64,000 bases of DNA from Pseudaminobacter soli (ex Li et al. 2025) (GCF_003012705.1 NZ_PXYL01000006.1:62001-126000), one strand, 5' to 3'. Counted from the stretch's first letter, positions 34,362 to 43,696 are shown. Translations and numbers: made by a program. Notes: a model not told the origin generated them from the letters alone.

Positions 34362-36464
34362 ATGGCCAAGGCCACCAGCAAAGCGACCAAGGCGCAGGCT
34401 AATGGGCATGCGGCAACAAAAGCCGCAACCACACCGTCTACAGCCAAGCACGCAAGATCCGCACCCGCGAAGAAGGACGCCTCTTCGAATGCTGCGCCAG
34501 CCAAGGCCAAGGCTGCCGCCGCAAAGGCCGCCACGCCCAAGCCTGCAGTGAAAGCACAACGGGCCAAGGTCGCCGAAGCCGCAAAGAAGCCCGAGGCACC
34601 GGCCAAGCCTGCAAAGAGCGCCGTGAAACCGAGCAAGCCGACAAAGGCAGCGGAAACGGGCAGGGCCAAGGCTGCCAACTCGAGCTCAACCGCAAAGCCT
34701 GCCGCCAAAAAATCGAAAACCGCAGAAAAGGTGAACGCCGTGGCAGAGCCTGCCAAAGAGTCCGCTACCAGCAAGCCCGATGGGGCCGCCTCGGCGTGTG
34801 AAGCGCGGCCGTGGCTGACAAGCTACCCCGACAATGTGCCGGCCGAAATCGAGCCGCTCGAGTTCAAGTCGATCGGCGATCTTCTGGTCGCGTCTTCCAA
34901 GAAATACGCCACCCGCCCAGCCTTCACCTGCATGGGCAAGACCGTCACCTTCGCCGAGCTGGAGCGGCATTCGGCGGCATTCGGCGCCTATCTCCAGTCG
35001 AAGGGGCTGCCGCAGGGCGCCCGCGTGGCGCTGATGATGCCCAACGTGCTGCAATATCCGGTCGCGCTGCTCGGCGTGCTGCGGGCCGGCTACACGGTGG
35101 TGAACGTCAACCCGCTCTACACACCGCGCGAACTCGAGCACCAGCTTCGGGATTCCGGGGCGGAGGCCATCGTCATCCTCGAGAATTTTGCGACGACCTT
35201 GCAGGCGATCGTCTCCAAGACGCCGGTCAAGCATGTCATCGTCGCGTCGATGGGCGATATGCTTGGCCTGAAAGGCTTGCTGGTCAATCTGGTGGTGCGC
35301 CGCGTCAAGAAGATGGTGCCGGCCTGGTCGCTGCCCGGACACGTCAAGTTTCCGGTGGCGCTGAAGGAGGGTGCTGCGCGCACCTTCAAGCCGGCGCGCG
35401 TCGACGGCGACGACATCGCCTTCCTGCAATATACCGGCGGCACGACGGGCGTATCGAAGGGCGCGATCCTGTTGCACCGCAACGTGCTGGCCAATGTCGC
35501 GCAGAACATGCTGTGGATGGAAACGGCCTTCGTGAAGAAGCCGCGCCCGGAGGCGCTGACCTTCGTATGCGCGCTGCCGCTCTACCATATCTATGCGCTG
35601 ACGGTGAACGCGCTGATGGGCATGCAGCAGGGCGGGCATAACATCCTGATCCCCAATCCGCGCGACATACCTGGCTTCGTCAAGGAGCTGGGAAAGTATC
35701 CGATCAATATCTTCCCGGGCCTCAACACGCTGTTCAACGCGCTGCTCAACAATGAGGATTTCCGCAAGCTCGACTTCAAGCCGCTGCTCTTGACCTTCGG
35801 CGGCGGCATGGCCGTGCAGCGCGCCGTGGCCGAGCGCTGGAAGAAGCTGACGGGCATCACCATCTCGGAAGGCTACGGCCTGTCGGAGACATCGCCGGTT
35901 GCGACCGCCAACCGCTTCGACGCGGAAGAGTTTTCCGGCACCATCGGCCTGCCGATCCCCTCGACGGAGATTTCGATCCGCGACGAGGATGGCAAGGAAG
36001 TTCCGCTCGGCGAGGTCGGCGAAATCTGCATTCGCGGCCCCCAGGTCATGGCCGGCTACTGGAACCGCCCGGACGAAACGGCAAAGGCGATGACCTCGGA
36101 CGGCTTCTTCAAGACCGGTGACATGGGTTTCATGAACGAGGCCGGCTACACCAAGATCGTCGACCGCAAGAAGGACATGATCCTGGTTTCGGGCTTCAAC
36201 GTCTATCCAAACGAGCTCGAGGACGTCGTTGCCCAGCATCCGGGTGTGCTCGAGGTCGCAGCCGTCGGCGTGCCGGACGAGCGTTCGGGCGAGGTGCCCA
36301 AGCTGTTCATCGTGCGCAAGGATCCCAGCCTGACGGCCGAGGACATCATGTCCTTCTGCCGCGAGAACCTCACCGGCTACAAGCGCCCGCGCCAGATCGA
36401 ATTCCGCACCGAGCTGCCGAAAACCAATGTCGGCAAGATTCTGAGGCGTGAGCTGCGGGGGTGA
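34362..36464 (+). CDS. fadD: Long-chain fatty acid-CoA ligase FadD with Ala/Lys-rich N-terminal head
   Basis: Acyl-CoA synthetase of 700 residues that activates long-chain fatty acids for beta-oxidation. From about residue 150 (WLTSYPDNVPAEIEP) to the end it matches E. coli FadD, with VNVNPLYTPRELEHQL, the P-loop YTGGTTGVSKGA, the adenylation motif EGYGLSETSP, the hinge VDRKKDMILVSGFNVYPNE split at 610-630, and catalytic Lys in NVGKILRREL. In front lies a 130-residue head with 45 Ala and 26 Lys, rich in AKPA-type repeats like histone H1 or PhaF tails. GGGAGG at 34351 supports the ATG at 34362. In-frame GTG codons at 34731 and 34740 could give a conventional-length form. Confidence 0.9.
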   Translation: MAKATSKATKAQANGHAATKAATTPSTAKHARSAPAKKDASSNAAPAKAKAAAAKAATPKPAVKAQRAKVAEAAKKPEAPAKPAKSAVKPSKPTKAAETGRAKAANSSSTAKPAAKKSKTAEKVNAVAEPAKESATSKPDGAASACEARPWLTSYPDNVPAEIEPLEFKSIGDLLVASSKKYATRPAFTCMGKTVTFAELERHSAAFGAYLQSKGLPQGARVALMMPNVLQYPVALLGVLRAGYTVVNVNPLYTPRELEHQLRDSGAEAIVILENFATTLQAIVSKTPVKHVIVASMGDMLGLKGLLVNLVVRRVKKMVPAWSLPGHVKFPVALKEGAARTFKPARVDGDDIAFLQYTGGTTGVSKGAILLHRNVLANVAQNMLWMETAFVKKPRPEALTFVCALPLYHIYALTVNALMGMQQGGHNILIPNPRDIPGFVKELGKYPINIFPGLNTLFNALLNNEDFRKLDFKPLLLTFGGGMAVQRAVAERWKKLTGITISEGYGLSETSPVATANRFDAEEFSGTIGLPIPSTEISIRDEDGKEVPLGEVGEICIRGPQVMAGYWNRPDETAKAMTSDGFFKTGDMGFMNEAGYTKIVDRKKDMILVSGFNVYPNELEDVVAQHPGVLEVAAVGVPDERSGEVPKLFIVRKDPSLTAEDIMSFCRENLTGYKRPRQIEFRTELPKTNVGKILRRELRG

Positions 36465-36477
36465 CGCCTGCGCTGGG

Positions 36478-36507
36478 CGGCCCGCGTCAGTGGGCCGTTC
36501 GTTTCTA
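36478..36507 (+). terminator. Weak terminator after fadD
   Basis: CGGCCC (36478-36483) and GGGCCG (36492-36497) pair around 8 bases, followed by TTCGTTTCT. It begins 14 bases after the fadD stop and reaches the end of the convergent racemase-like gene. Confidence 0.45.
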
Positions 36508-37296
36508 GCCTATGGTCACCGTCTCAAGCGGAATGTCGACGCCGATCGCGTTCAACATTGCCTGGAGCGATTTCAGATCGAAGCGGGGAGTTTCGGTCGC
36601 CAGGCCGCGAACGATCCCGCTTCCCTCGTGACCGGTAGCCAAGCCGGAGACGATGTCCTTTGCAGGGTCGAGGAAGATGCCGTTGGGCTGAGTCGCGCTG
36701 AAGAAATCGTTCAGCCACGGCAGATGCGTACTGGACAGTGTGAACACGTCGATGAGCGGATACTCGCGGGCGAGGTCCGACATGAATTGGGTGACGCGGT
36801 CCTGCGTTCCGATCGGATCGAAGAGAAAGGAACCATCCTCCACCAGATCGACCATGGAAGATGCATTGATCAAAGCGACATTGGCCGGGTCGCACTGATG
36901 TTTTCCGACGAACTCGCGCAACATCGGGCTTTCCACCAGGGACTGCACCCCCATGATGCCAACCTGACCGGTGCGGGATAGAGCAAGTGCTTTCTGCAGC
37001 GGAGGAAAGACGCCGAACAACGGAATGGCAGCGTCTTCGCGCAGTTCGTCCAGCACCATGATCGATGGGGCATTGGAAGCGACCACTATCGCGCAAGGAT
37101 CATAAGTGCTGAGGAACGCGATTGTCCTGCGCATGATGGAGAGCAACTCGGCTCGACTTTTACTCCCGTAGGGAAAGCTGGCCCGGTCCGCCAGATAAAG
37201 TATGTCCTGTCGCGGAAACGCCTTCTGTATTTCGGCAACGATCGCATAGCTTCCGATGCCTGCATCGAAGACGGCGACGGGGCGACGAAGTTCCAA
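36505..37296 (-). CDS. Asp/Glu racemase superfamily protein lacking both catalytic cysteines
   Basis: Protein of 263 residues with the MurI glutamate racemase fold. MurI landmarks are present: DAGIGS (11-16) for DSGVGG, FPYGSKS (41-47), the switch FGVFPPL and the late TLSSTHLP (186-193). However, the first catalytic cysteine (ACNT in MurI) is Ser74 in VVASNAPS, and the second (GCTHYP) is Ser189. The usual two-base racemisation is therefore unlikely. Cysteines elsewhere (68, 135) are not at active positions. It may be a binding protein, a lyase or an isomerase with other chemistry. It lies 37 bases downstream of the HAD gene and probably belongs to the pgi-gph unit. Confidence 0.72.
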   Translation of the reverse strand: MELRRPVAVFDAGIGSYAIVAEIQKAFPRQDILYLADRASFPYGSKSRAELLSIMRRTIAFLSTYDPCAIVVASNAPSIMVLDELREDAAIPLFGVFPPLQKALALSRTGQVGIMGVQSLVESPMLREFVGKHQCDPANVALINASSMVDLVEDGSFLFDPIGTQDRVTQFMSDLAREYPLIDVFTLSSTHLPWLNDFFSATQPNGIFLDPAKDIVSGLATGHEGSGIVRGLATETPRFDLKSLQAMLNAIGVDIPLETVTIG

Positions 37297-37333
37297 TCAG
37301 CCCTCCCGTCTCGGCAGTCGCCGCATGGACCGG

Positions 37334-38041
37334 TCAGGCCGCACCAAGAAATTCCGGCAGGTCGGCCACCGAGTCCAAAATCACGTCGGCCATCGGCGCC
37401 AGCGTCTCGCGCGTACCCGTGCCGGAGAGGACGCCCACCACCAGACCCGCGCCGCCGGCACGCGCCATTTCGAGGTCGTGGCGGTTGTCGCCCACCATGG
37501 CTATCTCCGAGGTTTTCAACCCGGTGAGGTCGGCAAAGGCGTGGATGGCGTCGGGCGCCGGCTTGGGGTTTGCGACCGCATCATAGCCATAGGCAGCGTC
37601 GAACATCTGCGCGATGCCCAGCGCCAGAAGCGTCTTTTCGGCGCCACTGGTGGAGTCGTTGGTGGCAACGCCGAGCCGGAAGCCCTGGCCATGCAGGGCG
37701 GTGACAGCGTCCTTGCTGCCGGGCAGCGCCACCGACGCGGCCGCGCCTTCCTCGGCGGTGATGGTGTTGAAGCCGGCCGTGATCGTCTGGCGCTCGGTCT
37801 CGTCGGCCTCCGGATACCACAGCTCGACGATCTCGGCATTGGTGCCCGCCGCAAAGACGGAGTCTGCCTTGAAGCGATGATTGGCAAAGTCATAGCCAGC
37901 CAATTCCAGCAGCGTATTCGCCTTTTCGCGGTCACCGCCCGCCGCCGTCAGCGCCATCACGTCGCCGATGGCGAACCAGGTTTTCTGAAAATCCACCAGT
38001 GTCCCGTCCTTGTCGAACAGGATTGCCTTTATGCCACGCAA
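37334..38041 (-). CDS. HAD family hydrolase, phosphoglycolate phosphatase-like
   Basis: Cytoplasmic phosphatase of 235 residues of the HAD superfamily, Gph branch. Motif I is ILFDKDGTLVD, with the two catalytic aspartates at about 10 and 12. A helical cap domain spans about 20-95, motif II is the Thr/Ser in GVATNDSTSG, motif III a lysine in NPKPAPDAI, and motif IV is AMVGDNRHDLEMAR. Gph proteins remove phosphate from 2-phosphoglycolate and similar small metabolites. The gene ends 6 bases after pgi starts its own downstream side, that is, it directly follows pgi with a 6-base gap, so both are cotranscribed. Confidence 0.85.
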   Translation of the reverse strand: MRGIKAILFDKDGTLVDFQKTWFAIGDVMALTAAGGDREKANTLLELAGYDFANHRFKADSVFAAGTNAEIVELWYPEADETERQTITAGFNTITAEEGAAASVALPGSKDAVTALHGQGFRLGVATNDSTSGAEKTLLALGIAQMFDAAYGYDAVANPKPAPDAIHAFADLTGLKTSEIAMVGDNRHDLEMARAGGAGLVVGVLSGTGTRETLAPMADVILDSVADLPEFLGAA

Positions 38042-38047
38042 ATCCGT

Positions 38048-39694
38048 TTACTCCCCTCTGAGCTGATGGATATGGCGCACCAAACCGGCGGTCGAGGCGT
38101 CGCTGCGGGCGGCATCTTCCGTTCCCTCAACGACAGGCAACAGGGCAGTGGCCAGCTCCTTACCCAGCTCGACGCCCCACTGGTCGAAGGAATTGATGTT
38201 GTAGAGCGTGCCCTCGACGAACACGCGGTGCTCGTAGAGGGCGATCACCCGGCCGAGCGTGCGCGGGTCGAGCAAGCGGTAGAGGATGGTGATCGACGGG
38301 CGGTTGCCGGGGAATACGCGGTGCGGCGCGATGCGGTCGACTTCTTCGAGCGGCATGCCCTTGGTCAACATCTGCCGTCGTGCCTCTTCCAGCGTCCGGC
38401 CCTTCATCAGCGCCTCGGATTGCGCAAGGCAGTTGGCCAGCAGCAGATCGTGGTGGTGCTTCAGCTCCGGCTCGTGGCCCTCGGCTGCAGCCAGGAACTC
38501 GACGGGAATGATGTCGGTGCCCTGGTGCAGCAGCTGGAAGAAGGCGTGCTGGCCGTTGGTGCCGGGCTCGCCCCAGACGAGCGGGCCGGTGGGCGTTGCG
38601 GCCTTCTGGCCGCCAAGCGTCACCTGCTTGCCGTTCGATTCCATGTCGAGCTGCTGCAGATAGGCCGGCAGCCGCGCCAGGCGCTGGTCGTAGGGAATGA
38701 CGGCGCGGGCCGGATAGCCGCAGACGACGCGGTGATAGTAGCCGACCAGCCCCATCACCACGGGAATGTTCTTGAGCAGCGGCGCACTGGCAAAATGCTG
38801 GTCCATCTCATGGGCGCCGGCGAGGAATTCGGCAAAGTGCTGCGGCCCGACTGCGATCATGATCGGCAGGCCGATCGCCGACCACAGCGAATAGCGGCCG
38901 CCCACCCAATCCCAGAAGCCGAAGACGCGGTCCGGCGCGATGCCGAAGGCGGCGACCTTGTCGAGCGCGGTCGAAACGGCTGCAAAATGCTTGCCCACTG
39001 CCTCCCTGCCGAGCGCCTGCTCCACCCATTTGCGGGCGGTCTCGGCATTGGTCATGGTCTCGACCGTGGTGAAGGTCTTCGAGGCGACGATGAAAAGCGT
39101 CGTCTCGGGCGAAAGGTCCTTCAGCGTATCGTGGATATGCGCGCCATCGATGTTGGAGACGAAATGCGAGCGCGGTCCGTCGTGATAGGGCGCCAGCGCC
39201 AGCGTCGCCATGACGGGTCCGAGGTCGGAGCCGCCGATGCCGATGTTGACGACATCGGTGATGCGTTTTCCGGTCGCGCCGGTAGCCGTGCCCGAGCGGA
39301 TCGCATCCGAGAATGCACCCATGGCGGCGAGCACTGCGCGAACCTCGGGCATCACGTCCTTGCCGTCCACCATCACCTTGGCGTCGGGCCCGGCCCGCAG
39401 CGCGGTGTGCAGCACGGCGCGGTCTTCGGTGATGTTGATCTTCTGACCCGAAAACATCGCCTCGCGCCGCTCCGGCAGCTTGGCCACCAGCGCCAGCTTT
39501 TCAAGCAGGTGCATGGTCGTGGTGGTGACGGCGCATTTCGACCAGTCGAACAACAGGTCGCCATCGGTGAGCGAGAACTTGGCAAAACGCTGCGGGTCGG
39601 CCTTGAAGGCCTCGCGCATATTGGTCGGGGTTTCTTCCCGGTCTTCGCGAAGCGCCGTCAGTGCGGCATGAAAAGGGGCTTCGGTCACTGCCAT
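38048..39694 (-). CDS. pgi: Glucose-6-phosphate isomerase
   Basis: Interconverts glucose-6-phosphate and fructose-6-phosphate in the cytoplasm. The 548 residues are the usual length. Both PGI signatures are visible: [15 protein letters not shown], preceded by FGFWDW, and the later [23 protein letters not shown] with the catalytic Glu and His, split at about 347-370. [19 protein letters not shown] carries the phosphate-binding Ser/Gly loop. It heads a unit pgi-HAD phosphatase-racemase homologue on the minus strand. A dyad CTTAGC-AGA-GCTAAG at 39725-39739, about 30 bases before the ATG, may be part of its control. Confidence 0.96.
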   Translation of the reverse strand: MAVTEAPFHAALTALREDREETPTNMREAFKADPQRFAKFSLTDGDLLFDWSKCAVTTTTMHLLEKLALVAKLPERREAMFSGQKINITEDRAVLHTALRAGPDAKVMVDGKDVMPEVRAVLAAMGAFSDAIRSGTATGATGKRITDVVNIGIGGSDLGPVMATLALAPYHDGPRSHFVSNIDGAHIHDTLKDLSPETTLFIVASKTFTTVETMTNAETARKWVEQALGREAVGKHFAAVSTALDKVAAFGIAPDRVFGFWDWVGGRYSLWSAIGLPIMIAVGPQHFAEFLAGAHEMDQHFASAPLLKNIPVVMGLVGYYHRVVCGYPARAVIPYDQRLARLPAYLQQLDMESNGKQVTLGGQKAATPTGPLVWGEPGTNGQHAFFQLLHQGTDIIPVEFLAAAEGHEPELKHHHDLLLANCLAQSEALMKGRTLEEARRQMLTKGMPLEEVDRIAPHRVFPGNRPSITILYRLLDPRTLGRVIALYEHRVFVEGTLYNINSFDQWGVELGKELATALLPVVEGTEDAARSDASTAGLVRHIHQLRGE

Positions 39695-39724
39695 TCTCCA
39701 GTTTTCGGCCTTCAGGCGGGCGAG

Positions 39725-39739
39725 CTTAGCAGAGCTAAG
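39725..39739. promoter_or_regulatory. CTTAGC-AGA-GCTAAG dyad upstream of pgi
   Basis: A perfect 6-3-6 inverted repeat lies 31-45 bases before the pgi start codon. It could be a small operator or a leader hairpin. No regulator can be assigned. Confidence 0.35.
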
Positions 39740-39955
39740 GTAACATGGAGAGAGTGTGACAGGCTTGTGCCTTGGAAAATTTCAATCGATTTGATGTTGT
39801 GGAATTCGATTTTGTGAGCTTGGGTCATGCGAGCATAGATCACTGGCATAAATCCTAGCGATTAGAAAAATTCATTGGCGCAACCCTTTGGCCCACGGAT
39901 ACGCTCGACTGGTCCAAAGAAGACAAAAATATAGCGCCTGCCCGAGGAAATGCTC

Positions 39956-41449
39956 ATGCCACAGAGAAACGATTCGGCCATCTGGTCGGGACTGTTCAGG
40001 ATTTCTGCGGAATCGGGCCAGACGCTTCAGGCACAAATCCGTCAGGCCATCGTCGCGGCCATTCTCGACCGTCAGATCGCCGCTTCCATGCCGCTGCCCT
40101 CCTGCCGCATCCTGGCCGAGAAGCTCGGCGTGGCGCGTGGCACCGTGGTGCTTGCCTTCCAGCAACTCGTCGATCAGGGCTTTCTGGTGGCGCGCGAGCG
40201 GCGCGGCCACTTCGTCAACCCTGAGGTGCTGGCGACGCCGGCCAAGCCGCAGCAGAAGTCCGCCGACCAGGCGAGCGAAATCGACTGGAAGGCGCGTCGG
40301 CAGATTGCCGCGAGCGACATGCCGCGCGCGGCCAAGCTCGACAACTGGATCAAGTCTTCCTACCCCTTCGTCTATGGCCAGTTCGACCCGGCGCTGTTCC
40401 CGACGGCGGAATGGCGCGAGTGCAACCGCATGGCGCTGGCCGTGCTGGAAATCCGCAACTGGGCGGCCGACATGGTCGACCGCGATGACCCGCTGCTGAT
40501 CGAGCAGATCCAGGCGCGGCTTTTGCCGCGGCGTGGCATCTTCGCCAATCCCGACGAGATCATCGTCACGCTCGGTGCGCAGAATGCGCTGTATATGCTG
40601 GCGACGCTACTGATGACCAAGGGCACCAAGGTGGCCATGGAAGATCCCGGCTACCCGGATGCGCGCAGCATCTTCCGGCTGGCCGGCGCCGAGCTGCACC
40701 CCACGCCGGTGGACTCGGAGGGCATCGTGACCTCGGCAATTCCTTCGGATGCGGGCTTTGTGTTCGTGACGCCGAGCCATCACTGCCCGACCATGGTGCC
40801 ACTGAGCGCCGAGCGTCGGCAGGATCTTCTGGCCCGCGCCAGCCGCAACAACCAGATCATCATCGAGGACGGCTATGACAGCCAGCTGCTCGACGAGGCG
40901 CCGCAGCAGGCACTGAAGAGCGTCGATCGCTCGGGTCGCGTCATCTATGTCGGCTCGATGTCGAAGACGCTCGCGCCGGGCTTGCGCCTTGGCTACATCG
41001 TCGCCTCGGCCGACCTGATTGCCGAGTTGCGCGCGCTGCGCCGTTTCATGCTGCGCCACCCGCCGTCAAACAACCAGCGCGCCGTGGCGCTGTTCCTGTC
41101 GCTCGGCCATCACGAGGCGCTGGTGCGCCGCCTGTCGTCAGCGTTCGACGAGCGCCGCAAGCGGCTGGTCCAGGCCATCGACGCCTTCCTGCCCGACTGG
41201 CGCCCGACGGATGCCGCAGGCGGCACCTCGCTTTGGCTGGAAGGACCGCGCGGCACGGATTCGCGTGGGCTGGCCGAGGCTGCCGCCTCGCGCAGCGTAC
41301 TCATCGAGCCGGGCGATCGCTTCTTCGACCGCTCGGACAAGCCCTCGCGCTTCATGCGGCTCGGCTTCTCCTCGATCGCGCTGCAGCACATCGAGCCGGG
41401 CATTCGCGAACTTGCGACGGCCGCCGGCCGGCGCCCTGCCGCGGCCTGA
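39956..41449 (+). CDS. MocR/PdxR family regulator (GntR helix-turn-helix fused to an aminotransferase domain)
   Basis: Regulator of 497 residues. A GntR-type winged helix-turn-helix lies near 20-85 (IRQAIVAAILDRQIAASMPLP, then LAEKLGVARGTVVLAFQQL). A class I aminotransferase-like domain fills 120-490, with the PLP lysine in SMSKTLAPGLRLGY and the phosphate-contacting Arg in that loop. The ATG at 39956 has GAGG at 8-base spacing; the ATG two codons earlier is too close to it. MocR proteins sense PLP or amine/amino acid derivatives. A strong terminator follows, and the next gene is the MttB homologue, a possible target. Confidence 0.9.
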   Translation: MPQRNDSAIWSGLFRISAESGQTLQAQIRQAIVAAILDRQIAASMPLPSCRILAEKLGVARGTVVLAFQQLVDQGFLVARERRGHFVNPEVLATPAKPQQKSADQASEIDWKARRQIAASDMPRAAKLDNWIKSSYPFVYGQFDPALFPTAEWRECNRMALAVLEIRNWAADMVDRDDPLLIEQIQARLLPRRGIFANPDEIIVTLGAQNALYMLATLLMTKGTKVAMEDPGYPDARSIFRLAGAELHPTPVDSEGIVTSAIPSDAGFVFVTPSHHCPTMVPLSAERRQDLLARASRNNQIIIEDGYDSQLLDEAPQQALKSVDRSGRVIYVGSMSKTLAPGLRLGYIVASADLIAELRALRRFMLRHPPSNNQRAVALFLSLGHHEALVRRLSSAFDERRKRLVQAIDAFLPDWRPTDAAGGTSLWLEGPRGTDSRGLAEAAASRSVLIEPGDRFFDRSDKPSRFMRLGFSSIALQHIEPGIRELATAAGRRPAAA

Positions 41450-41482
41450 TCCGGGCCTCGAAAATTCTCGAAAACATGGTGA

Positions 41483-41508
41483 CGGCCGGGCATTTGCCCG
41501 GCCGTTTT
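41483..41508 (+). terminator. Rho-independent terminator after the MocR gene
   Basis: CGGCCGGGC and GCCCGGCCG form a perfect 9-bp stem around ATTT, followed by TTTT. It separates the MocR gene from the MttB-like gene that starts 149 bases later. Confidence 0.88.
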
Positions 41509-41656
41509 CGTTCGTCTTTCTGGACCATCTTACGGAAAATCGTGGCCCATTCGCGAGGCCTAATGGACGCGCATAGTCGCCACCATTGGGGAATGGGCAA
41601 CGTGACCGGAGGGACATCCGGCATGGGATGCCGACGAGAATGTGGAGGTTTTTGGC

Positions 41657-43249
41657 ATGTCTACGACTGCCTTGGATGAGCGTATGGTTGCGGCAGCAGA
41701 GCAAGGCTCTCGCCGTTCCGGGGGGCGCGAGGCGCGCCGTGCGCTGCGTTCGGCGCCTTTGGCCGACGATATTCGGCCGATCCGGCCCGGCCTCGAGGGC
41801 GGCAGGTACAAGCCGTTGGGCCAGAACGATCTGGAGCGGATCCATGAGGCGGTCCTGGTCCTTCTTGAAACCGTCGGCTTTGCCAATGCCATCCCAAGTT
41901 GCATCGAGGCGCTGACCAGGGTTGGCGCGACCCATGGCGCGGATGGCCGCATCCGCTTCCCGCGCGAGCTGGTTCTGTCGACCATCAAGAACGCCGCCCG
42001 CAACTTCACGCTCTATGGACAAGACCCCAAGCACGACATGGTGATCCAGGGCACGCGCGTGCACTACGGCACCGCGGGTGCTGCGGTGCATGTCGTCGAT
42101 GTAGAAAAGCGCGAATATCGGGAGTCACAGCTGCAGGACATCTACGATGCCGCCCGCATCGTGGATCAGATGGACAACATCCATTTCTTCCAGCGGCCGA
42201 TGGTGCCGCGCGACATTCCCGATCCGCTCGATATGGACTTCAACACGCTCTATGCCTGCGTGATGGGTACCTCCAAGCATGTCGGCACGTCGTTCACCGT
42301 GCGCGAGAACGTGGCGCCCGCACTGGAGATGCTCTATGCGATCGCCGGCGGCGAGGAGAAATTCCGCGCCCGGCCGTTCGTCTCCAATTCCAACTGCTTC
42401 GTCGTGCCGCCGATGAAATTCGCCGAGGACGCCTGCGGGGTGATGGAGGCCTGCGTCGAAGGCGGCATTCCGATCCTGCTGCTGTCGGCCGGCCAGGCCG
42501 GCGCGACGGCGCCCGCGGCGATCGCAGGCGCAGTGGTGCAGGCGGTGGCCGAGGTGCTGGCGGGCCTGGTCTATGTCAATGCGCTGAAGCCCGGCCATCC
42601 GGCCATCTTCGGCACTTGGCCCTTCGTGTCCGATCTGCGCACCGGCGCCATGTCGGGCGGCTCGGCCGAACAGGCGCTGCTGACGGCGGCCTGCTCACAG
42701 ATGGCGCAGTTCTACGATTTGCCCGGCGGTTCGGCTGCCGGCATGGCCGACTCGAAGCTGCCCGATATCCAGTCCGGCTACGAAAAGGGCATCACCAATG
42801 TCATGGCCGGCCTGTCGGGCCTCAACCTCGTCTATGAATCTGCCGGCATGCATGCCTCGCTGCTCGGCTTCTGCCTGGAAAGCCTGATCATCGACAACGA
42901 CATGCTGGGCCACTGCCAGCGTTGCGTGCGCGGCATCGAGGTCACCGACGAGGCGCTGTCGATCGACACGATCGCCGAGGTCTGCCTCAATGGCCCCGGC
43001 CACTATCTCGGCAACGAGCAGACACTGAAGCTGATGCAGACGGAGTATTTCTACCCGGTTATCGGCGACCGCTTCAGCCCCAAGGAGTGGAACGAGAAGG
43101 GCCGGCCCGACATCGTCACCCGCGCGATCGCCGCAAAGCAGAAGATCTTGGCCGAGAGTTTCCCGCGCCATGTGCCGCGCGCCCTCGACGACAAGCTGCG
43201 CGCGCGCTTCGAGAACATCCTGTTGCCGCGCAGCGGCATGGGCGGCTGA
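41657..43249 (+). CDS. MttB/COG5598 family methyltransferase without pyrrolysine
   Basis: Protein of 530 residues related to trimethylamine methyltransferase MttB. The family is recognisable in YKPLGQNDLERIHEAVL, HYGTAGAAVHVVD, the barrel blocks NSNCFVVPPMKF and GGSAEQALLTAACSQMAQFY, and the close YFYPVIGDRFSPKEWNEKGRP. True MttB has an in-frame UAG read as pyrrolysine; here the frame is uninterrupted, so it belongs to the much larger non-Pyl group, in which MtgB demethylates glycine betaine. GGAGG sits 8 bases before the ATG at 41657. There is no corrinoid protein gene nearby, so its methyl acceptor would be encoded elsewhere or differ. The upstream MocR gene may regulate it. Confidence 0.85.
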   Translation: MSTTALDERMVAAAEQGSRRSGGREARRALRSAPLADDIRPIRPGLEGGRYKPLGQNDLERIHEAVLVLLETVGFANAIPSCIEALTRVGATHGADGRIRFPRELVLSTIKNAARNFTLYGQDPKHDMVIQGTRVHYGTAGAAVHVVDVEKREYRESQLQDIYDAARIVDQMDNIHFFQRPMVPRDIPDPLDMDFNTLYACVMGTSKHVGTSFTVRENVAPALEMLYAIAGGEEKFRARPFVSNSNCFVVPPMKFAEDACGVMEACVEGGIPILLLSAGQAGATAPAAIAGAVVQAVAEVLAGLVYVNALKPGHPAIFGTWPFVSDLRTGAMSGGSAEQALLTAACSQMAQFYDLPGGSAAGMADSKLPDIQSGYEKGITNVMAGLSGLNLVYESAGMHASLLGFCLESLIIDNDMLGHCQRCVRGIEVTDEALSIDTIAEVCLNGPGHYLGNEQTLKLMQTEYFYPVIGDRFSPKEWNEKGRPDIVTRAIAAKQKILAESFPRHVPRALDDKLRARFENILLPRSGMGG

Positions 43250-43266
43250 GGGTAGGGAACCCTGGC

Positions 43267-43289
43267 GAGCGGTCGGTCCCCGGCCGCTC
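43267..43289 (+). terminator. Hairpin after the MttB-like gene
   Basis: GAGCGGTCGG and CCGGCCGCTC can form a 10-bp stem with one G-T pair and a 3-base loop, followed by ATCTTTC. It starts 18 bases after the stop codon and also precedes the end of the convergent DUF930 gene. Confidence 0.55.
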
Positions 43290-43306
43290 ATCTTTCGGCG
43301 TCGTAG

Positions 43307-43696
43307 TCAGCGCCAGAGATTGTATTTCGGCCAGTCGGCTTCGGCGATCCTGTCGCCGATACGGTAGCTGAACGACAGCACATGCATGCGGTCGTCGGCC
43401 GTGCGGCAATCGTAGGAGAGGCGATACCATTCTCCCTTGGCGCGAAAGGCCGCGCCCGGGCTCTGTATGGTGTCGCCCTGGAGGATCGGCGTCTTGATGG
43501 CGTAGGCGACCACGCGATCGGGCTTGTAGGGATTTTTGTCGCGCGCGATGCGAGCGAGCGCTTCGGCGTCGCAACGCTGTTCCAGGCGCGTGTCGGGGTC
43601 GAGTTTCAAAAGGCCGGCCTTGAGACGCGCATCGAGCGCCCAGGCCGGTACAGCGCCAACCAGCAGAGCCGCCATCGCGAACCAGAATTTCCTCAT
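43307..43696 (-). CDS. Exported DUF930 family protein
   Basis: Small exported protein of 129 residues. A Sec signal peptide MRKFWFAMAALLVGAVPAWA precedes the mature domain. The opening LKLDPDTRLEQRCDAEALARI is the DUF930 signature, known mainly from rhizobia and relatives; a paired cysteine is in LSYDCRTADD. Function is unknown. The start at 43696 is preferred because it gives a standard signal peptide; an upstream codon at 43714 would add six residues. It is divergent from the PepSY gene. Confidence 0.72.
   Translation of the reverse strand: MRKFWFAMAALLVGAVPAWALDARLKAGLLKLDPDTRLEQRCDAEALARIARDKNPYKPDRVVAYAIKTPILQGDTIQSPGAAFRAKGEWYRLSYDCRTADDRMHVLSFSYRIGDRIAEADWPKYNLWR

Noticed and set aside
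37256-39817. Plus-strand open frame of 853 codons
   Set aside because: Antisense to pgi, the HAD gene and part of the racemase homologue; composition is that of a reverse-strand shadow and all three minus-strand genes are well supported.
41642-43249. MttB homologue read as a pyrrolysine protein
   Set aside because: There is no internal TAG in frame, so no pyrrolysine codon is present.
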